From NCBI GenBank assembly GCA_029964075.1, contig CM057150.1, forward strand, positions 2,108,001-2,172,000: a DNA stretch of 64,000 nucleotides, in the 5' to 3' direction. Below the pieces are notes generated by a model. It did no database searches and was not told where the DNA came from. It saw nothing but the letters and a program-made list of their open reading frames with translations. Positions 58,538 to 64,000 of this stretch are shown here, one piece after another (the stretch's first letter is position 1; every line of letters begins with the position of its first letter). The stretch is from Patiria pectinifera (Eukaryota > Echinodermata > Asteroidea > Valvatida > Asterinidae). Both the position numbers and the translations under genes were made by a program.

Positions 58538-61104
58538 ACACTTTTCTTCGCACTACTTCTGTTCGAACCCATCCTCCGGTCAGCTTTGACATACTTGATG
58601 TTATTTTAATTGATTAGGGACTCAGCAAAAGTTCGCACACTATTGCCGACGACAGAACAGAGGCTGAAAAGTTTATTCACAGTGGTTTTTGCCGAAGTAA
58701 ATCTATGGACCACATAATCACGTTTAATTAAATGTCACTACAGTAGTCCAGTCTAAGTTTTAGCATTCTTTTTTCCCTTCATATACATTCCTTGACCTGA
58801 CCATAAAATAAACAAATAAAAATACGACACTGTGGAAAAAATAATAATTGTGGCCTTACTCACATTTAGATTCAGCTTGGAAAAATAACATTATTTGGAT
58901 TTGAACTTAACAATATCTGATAATCATATCATCCCAAGGTAGCATTTTTTATCGTGAGTTTATACGATGACAACAATTCAATGAAGCTGGTTCGTCCGAC
59001 ATACAATTTAACTTGGTTTAATATGTGTTAGCAAAATCAAGAAATCAAAACCAAAATCTCATCATGGTGTTTATGCGAAAGTTTATAGAACGACGAATGA
59101 AATGCGATATAATCCCGGAAACGAAAGCATCCGTTTCACAGAGTGAATTTCCAATGGCAGCTTCAAACGGTATTCTGATTATGTACAAAATAATACAGTT
59201 ATTCCGGTCTGTGTGTTTTGCAGTGATTGTGTTTTTAACAATATGTTTACCTGAACCCACACTTGTGTTTTACACGTACATACATTTTTTTCTATACATC
59301 TCAGATTTTTGCCTGTAAATATTACGGTTATGGTGTACATTTGTATGCTATACCTTCTGTGAATATTGTACTCGTAGTTCGATGTGCATAGGTGGAATGT
59401 ACAACGCTCAGTAGAGTCATTTGTGGCGCGGAATCGACTTCGTTGGGATGATCAAATTGTCAAATTCTGTGCAATTACAATTTTAGGTTTCTTGATTGGA
59501 AAAGTAAGCCTTCAATTAGCAAAGGAGTGAAAGTCAAAAATGGTTGTCGTTTTTTAAACCTGCAGCCGAGATGACATGTTCTAGTTATTGTTGCGTGTTT
59601 TACTCAGCGTTGTTCAGCATTTTCAAGATATTATGCTTAAATAAGTATGTTTTAAAGTCTCATCGTTATATGAACATTCACAAAACTGTCTGTGTTGTGT
59701 GGATAACAAAATGAAAATGAATTATTTCGGCGTTACTAAAATAATAATAATAATAATAACATTTAAAAACAATAAATGGTGGATTTTTGGAGTTTGTCTT
59801 TTTTTTTTTTTAATATGTTGTCTTTAAAAAAAAGTTCATGAACATCGCAACTCGTATCAATTGTTCAAAAAAATGTTAGCCCTGTTTTATAGAAACAGAA
59901 AAGTCACAACTCCTCTGAACAACCTGTCGCATATGAGTTCTGTATATATTATTTCGCAAGTAAGTATTTACGCAATGTGTTAAGGTATATCGAGCTTTTA
60001 AATCAATATTCTCGGTCATTTTCGAGTTGTAGGCTATTCTCAAATAAGTTGATCTGAAATTCTTAAGTCAAATGTTTGATGTGATTTCGTTTAATGGATT
60101 TCATAATTACTCGGAAGTTATTTAAATACTATATTTTAGCTGTACATTTCGTTGTAGGTTCATCATAAATCGCAGATTTTAAGAGTGTTTTCTTGCAGCT
60201 GCTTAATATTCCGTCCTTATTAAGAATTCTGAAATTAAAAACGTATGTCCCATGTTTTCGAGAAAACTATGTAAATAGTAAGAGTAATTGAACCTCAAGT
60301 CATGACGTTTGTGAGGAGCTTGTAAAGATGGATATTTGTTATTGTCTATAGGAAGTTTAAGTCCCTGATATAATATATTTTTTGCATATTTCGTGAGGGG
60401 TATCGTTCAAAAAGGGCTTTTATGCAGGTTTCTCAAATCTATCCACTTCTCATTTCGGCTAACTTTTAAGAAAAGGAATTCAGAATTGTTAATAGACATT
60501 TTGACCATCGCATCACACATGGTAAAAGCGATATCAATTACAAAGTAAAACACCTTGACTTACCTGTGCAATTTGATATTCTATTGTGCCAATTAATCGT
60601 AATTTGAACCATACTTATGTTCTCAGAAGTTTATGAGTTTAAAAATGCATTGACCGCCGATTCAGCCCATTTTTCTCTCATCTTAACATTTTGCAGTTAG
60701 CGGAACATTTAGTTAAATGTATTTTTGTTTTGATGAATACAATGTTCATATACTCAGAGTCAAATCGAATTGCTGTGCACTATTCAATTAAAACCATGCA
60801 CTTATCACAGGTGTTTTAGTATTATAATTTCATATATTACTGAAGCAGAGCCAATGCAAACACAATTTTAGAAAATATATTTCCCACCCCTCCAAAATAC
60901 TTTGAGTACTTCAGCAAAATACCATTACTGTTTTCAAATTGTGCAGTCCCATTTGTTTCAACGGGGACTTGTTTTCAACGACCTTTTGCTGTCGGACTTG
61001 GCTTTAAATATATAAAGAAGTGCACAATAAGCTTGCGTGAAAGTCTTGCATGAAAGTATCAAGGTGATCCCTACCAGAGCTTAAAGATTTGATTTGTTTT
61101 GAAT

Positions 61105-61412
61105 TGCAGCTATACGCGATGTCGCGCACTGATCCGACGAAAACTGCGCGCGCCTGTGCGTCGTGCCAATGCTTGCGCGCGCTGCGCCGAATAACAAAAC
61201 GAACTACTAAATTAAATTTTCCTACGGTGCGTCTTAAGACGCACCTTTGGAAAAAGCCTTCTTTCGTTGATTACTTCAAAATGATAGCTTGCCAGAAAGA
61301 TTAATTTCACAGGGAGTTTAGTCCACTTACTGTCTTTCAACCAAGTATGTTTTTCAACAATAATACGCTAGTTACTTTTTCGGATGGCTGCAAATGATGG
61401 ACTATAGCTTTA
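61105..61412 (+). repeat. CGCGATGTCGCGCA repeat, copy 1
   Basis: Starts near ATTGCAGCTATACGCGATGT and ends near GCAAATGATGGACTATAG. It shares blocks with 61830-62126, including CTTGCCAGAAAGA-like and TTTCACAGGGAGTTTAG. It has a CG-rich head and AT-rich tail. The 71-codon frame is probably incidental. Confidence 0.7.
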
Positions 61413-61829
61413 AAAATGCGACGTCCAGGAATGCGACGCCGATGGCACAATTTGGAGCACGATATTTTGATTCATAGCGATTTATGATAAATACCGCGTG
61501 ACTATAACATTACTGCACATATTTTGCCTCCATTTACAAAGTACTTTTCGTGACCATCTTTCCGAATGTTACAAATATTTTTTGTAAAGTATTTAAAGGT
61601 ACCGTACATCATTTGTAATGTGTGCATTATGTTCGTTTGAAGCAACAAAAGTGTTTAAAATCTAAAGAAGGGTGCTGAACAACGAACCTGATGAAGTTTA
61701 AGCTCAGTGAAGTGTACGTGCATTCCGAGAAAACGATATTCTAGGATCTCGATTTCAAATCAAAACTTGCTGAGTCATGTTTTGAATTGGGCCTGAATTC
61801 AGCGTCCGAGACACGTTCTCACTGAGCCG

Positions 61830-62126
61830 ATTGCAGCTACACGATGTCGCGCACAGAACCGACGAGTTATAGCAACCGCGCGCGCGTTTGCGTCGTTTCA
61901 ACGCTTGCGCGCTTCGCCGAATAAACAAAAAAGAACTACGATCGGAAATTTCAAGACGCATCGTTGAAAGGCCTTCTTTCATTGATTTCTTCAAAATGAC
62001 AGCTCGCCAGAAAGAACAATTTCACAGGGAGTTTAGTGCCATTGCTATCTTCAAACCAAGTTTGCTTTCAACAATAATTACGTCAGTTACTTTTTGGATA
62101 GTTGCAAATGATGGACTGTACCTTTA
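61830..62126 (+). repeat. CGCGATGTCGCGCA repeat, copy 2
   Basis: Diverged copy of 61105-61412, about 720 bp downstream, with the same order of blocks (ATTGCAGCTACACGATGTCG head, GCAAATGATGGACTGTACC tail). The aligned open frames of the two copies share residues such as FKM-A-QK, but frames and stops differ, so coding is doubtful. Confidence 0.7.
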
Positions 62127-63426
62127 ATTTAATGTGTTTTGTTTTGTTTTGTTGGTTTTTTTCTTTTTTTGAAAAATAAGATGCGGTAGTTATATTTGTA
62201 GGTAATTATGGGGCCTTGTTTTGGTCAATTTTCCGGGGGCAGACATTCTCACGACTGAACGAGTAGTACACAAAATGTACTCGAATAATGAGTATAACGG
62301 CGAATGCATGCAGCCAGCAGTTTTACCATGTTCAGACTTATTGTGCAGTTGGGTTGACTCTTCTTCAGTAACATAAAAAATATATTTAAATACAGGCCTG
62401 GAGTTTTGTTTCCACTGTGACATAGTACGGCCTACAAATATAACGGGAAGAGGGCGGTTTGCGTTCTTTATCCCTTTTAAAAATGCAAAGACGAATTGTG
62501 TTACACATTTTATAGGAAAAAAAGAATTTTTAGTATTAACGTTGATCCAAATCGTGTGTCTATGAAGTGAAATTTCATAATTTGCAACGAACTGATTTAC
62601 GCCAATCCGTACAATGCAAGCACGTCATCAAAATGTCACCAATTGTTTTTTTGTGCGGGGAAGCCTGAAGCATTACCATCGCTGATTTAGAACCTACAAC
62701 CTCAGGCCTGTATTCATTTATTTCTGCACCTTGTTTGATAATTAAACTTGTTAAAAATAAATAAGTTGTTTTGTCGTCAGTCCAACAGTGTTGTTTCGTT
62801 TTTTATTTATTCTTTGTATTAATGCTTTGAAGTGTATACTTTGGGCCTGGTGTGTGGTATTTACAAACCCCAGCGTAATATATAGGCAACATGAATTTGC
62901 ATCAAGAAATATTCCGGACATGGGAGAGCTTTGACACAATGTGCAGTGCATTCTGTATGGGGGGGGGGTGTAGCCTGGTCGAATTAGGAGCTGAATAAGG
63001 AGGTATAGTGACTTGATTATTTCAATATTGTTTGGAAGCGTAAATGTCTAGAGGACAGACATGTCTTGGTTTAATTGAGTTACATGTAGATGAAATATTC
63101 AGGTTGGCGTGGCGGAGAAGCAATAGGCCTTCTGATAAGTTTGCGTTAGAACCATATTTGATATCGCTTTCTGTATCTTCTTTTTACCAGTTCTTTTCCA
63201 GAACCTTACCAACTCTCAAACAAATATTCCCACGGTGCTACCGCTAACCTTTTTTTCCCGGTTATTCTGTTGACTTGCCATCATTTTGGTAATTTCCCAG
63301 TCGGCTGGTCGGTCGATTGGTTGTCCCTCATTTTTCAGGTGAGTATTGCGAATGTTCGTCGGGATTAAGTCCTGTCAATGTATAATTGGTAACTGCTAGG
63401 TATTGTTCATGTTGATTCATTTACAG

Positions 63427-63594
63427 AAAAGACTGCGGAGGAATCAGCCTGTCCAGGATGGTGTATCGGCGTCATATGCGGCGGTGGTGGTGTCCTTATC
63501 ATCTGTGTCGTCGGTGGTGGGGTCTATTTCGTCATGAAAAAAAAGGAAAAACCACATCACGACAGTTGTCATGAAATGGATGTTAATAGCAGAG
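63427..63594 (+). CDS. Second transmembrane exon: alternative end or paralogue
   Basis: 168 nt, phase 1 at both ends, between CATTTACAG and GTAAGT. It encodes KTAEESACPGWCIGVICGGG then VLIICVVGGGVYFVM, a glycine-rich membrane helix with flanking cysteines. A basic stop-transfer KKKEKPHHDSCHEMDVNSR follows. It shares phase and role, but not sequence, with the transmembrane exon at 57117-57230 and could splice to exon 6 instead of exons 7-8. It could also belong to a neighbouring gene whose other exons lie outside the window. No ectodomain exons are seen between 58540 and 63426. Confidence 0.75.
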
Positions 63595-64000
63595 GTAAGT
63601 TGGTGAACTGCAAAAACAGCGGTGTGAATTTATCACCGATTGCCTAGGCACCGGTGGTGTGAACATTTTACACCAGTTACATTTAAACCGGTGTTGTGTA
63701 GAATGTGTCAGTGATACTAAAAACAAAATCAGATGAAAAATGTTTCGTATAAAAACAATGTAGGGCATATACACATGCAGGCCTACTACGTGCGTACGTA
63801 CGTCGGCATCCTTCGATCCCGTGAGATCATGGATCTGCGCCTGGGAGGTAGAGACTACATCATCAGCTTGTGCTGGAACATCGCCTACTGTGGCTATAAA
63901 GGCCGATAAGTGAGTGACAGTCTCTGCCGCACCATCGCGTTAGAATCACGTCAACGCAGCTTGTGAAATATAGACCGCTTGCAGACGCGTTCGATAATCG
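63595..64000. other. Sequence after the last exon
   Basis: Contains an inverted CACCGGTG/ACCGGTGT-type motif near 63650-63700. From 63800 there is a denser, higher-GC stretch (AACATCGCCTACTGTGGCTA, GGCCGATAAGTGAGTGACAG) that reads like a dispersed repeat rather than an exon. The stretch continues past the window. Confidence 0.35.

Larger units (their letters stand above)
58540..63426. other. Interval between gene end and the second transmembrane exon
   Basis: No Ig, EGF or stalk exon recognised. Contains (AAT)n near 59740 and two diverged copies of a CG-rich repeat (61110, 61838). The remainder is AT-rich unassigned sequence. Confidence 0.5.

Noticed and set aside
63820-63912. Small exon encoding RDYIISLCWNIAYCGYKGR
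   Set aside because: No clear acceptor; the stretch looks like a dispersed repeat and its frame ends in a stop beside a GTGAGT.

Overview
The window is animal genomic DNA: AT-rich, split coding exons with GT/AG borders, many transposons, and very frequent TACATGTA-type words. An LTR retrotransposon with the Gmr1-type domain order, a group described from deuterostomes, points to an invertebrate deuterostome (echinoderm, hemichordate or cephalochordate). I lean weakly to an echinoderm; no ribosomal or mitochondrial marker is present to settle it.

Layout. 1-2881: no gene seen. 2882-10537: a complete LTR retrotransposon on the minus strand with 1.43-kb LTRs, a proline-tRNA-like primer site, one intact 1457-codon Gag-Pol frame and a 5-bp target duplication. 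The integrase lies upstream of the reverse transcriptase and the capsid resembles the SCAN domain. 10543-14640: foldback and miniature elements, ending in a short element made of about thirty CCCGGG-centred units just upstream of the host gene.

14783-58540: one host gene on the plus strand. I assembled eight coding exons joined only at phase-1 borders: signal peptide, Ig V-type domain, second Ig domain, EGF domain, two Ser/Thr-rich stalk exons, a transmembrane exon and a short cytoplasmic tail. The result is a 458-residue type I membrane protein, probably a cell-surface receptor or adhesion molecule. A further phase-1 exon encoding a different transmembrane segment lies at 63427-63594. It is either an alternative end of this gene or part of a neighbouring paralogue.

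The introns (up to 17.9 kb) are packed with transposons. A recurring theme is elements whose ends or bodies are built from many copies of an element-specific motif of about 6 to 25 bp: CCCGGGCGGATTA (13.9 kb), CACTCGCATTTC (16.8-17.8 kb), GGGCGTTTTTACCCC (21.3-23.2 kb), GTCATGGACATTAC (25.8-27.7 kb), CGCCTCATAAGTCCGA (39.2 kb), GTGACAGACGGGACA (42.7-43.6 kb) and GAGACC (48-50 kb, a hAT-like element with an 8-bp target duplication). One of them, at 23522-27674, carries a three-exon coding remnant and is itself interrupted by a second element. Other repeats include two Harbinger-like miniature elements, tandem arrays of AGGTCA nuclear-receptor-type half-sites, several near-perfect palindromes and a Penelope-like fragment.

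No CRISPR array, rRNA, confident tRNA or bacterial-type operon was seen. All exon joins are inferred from sequence alone.
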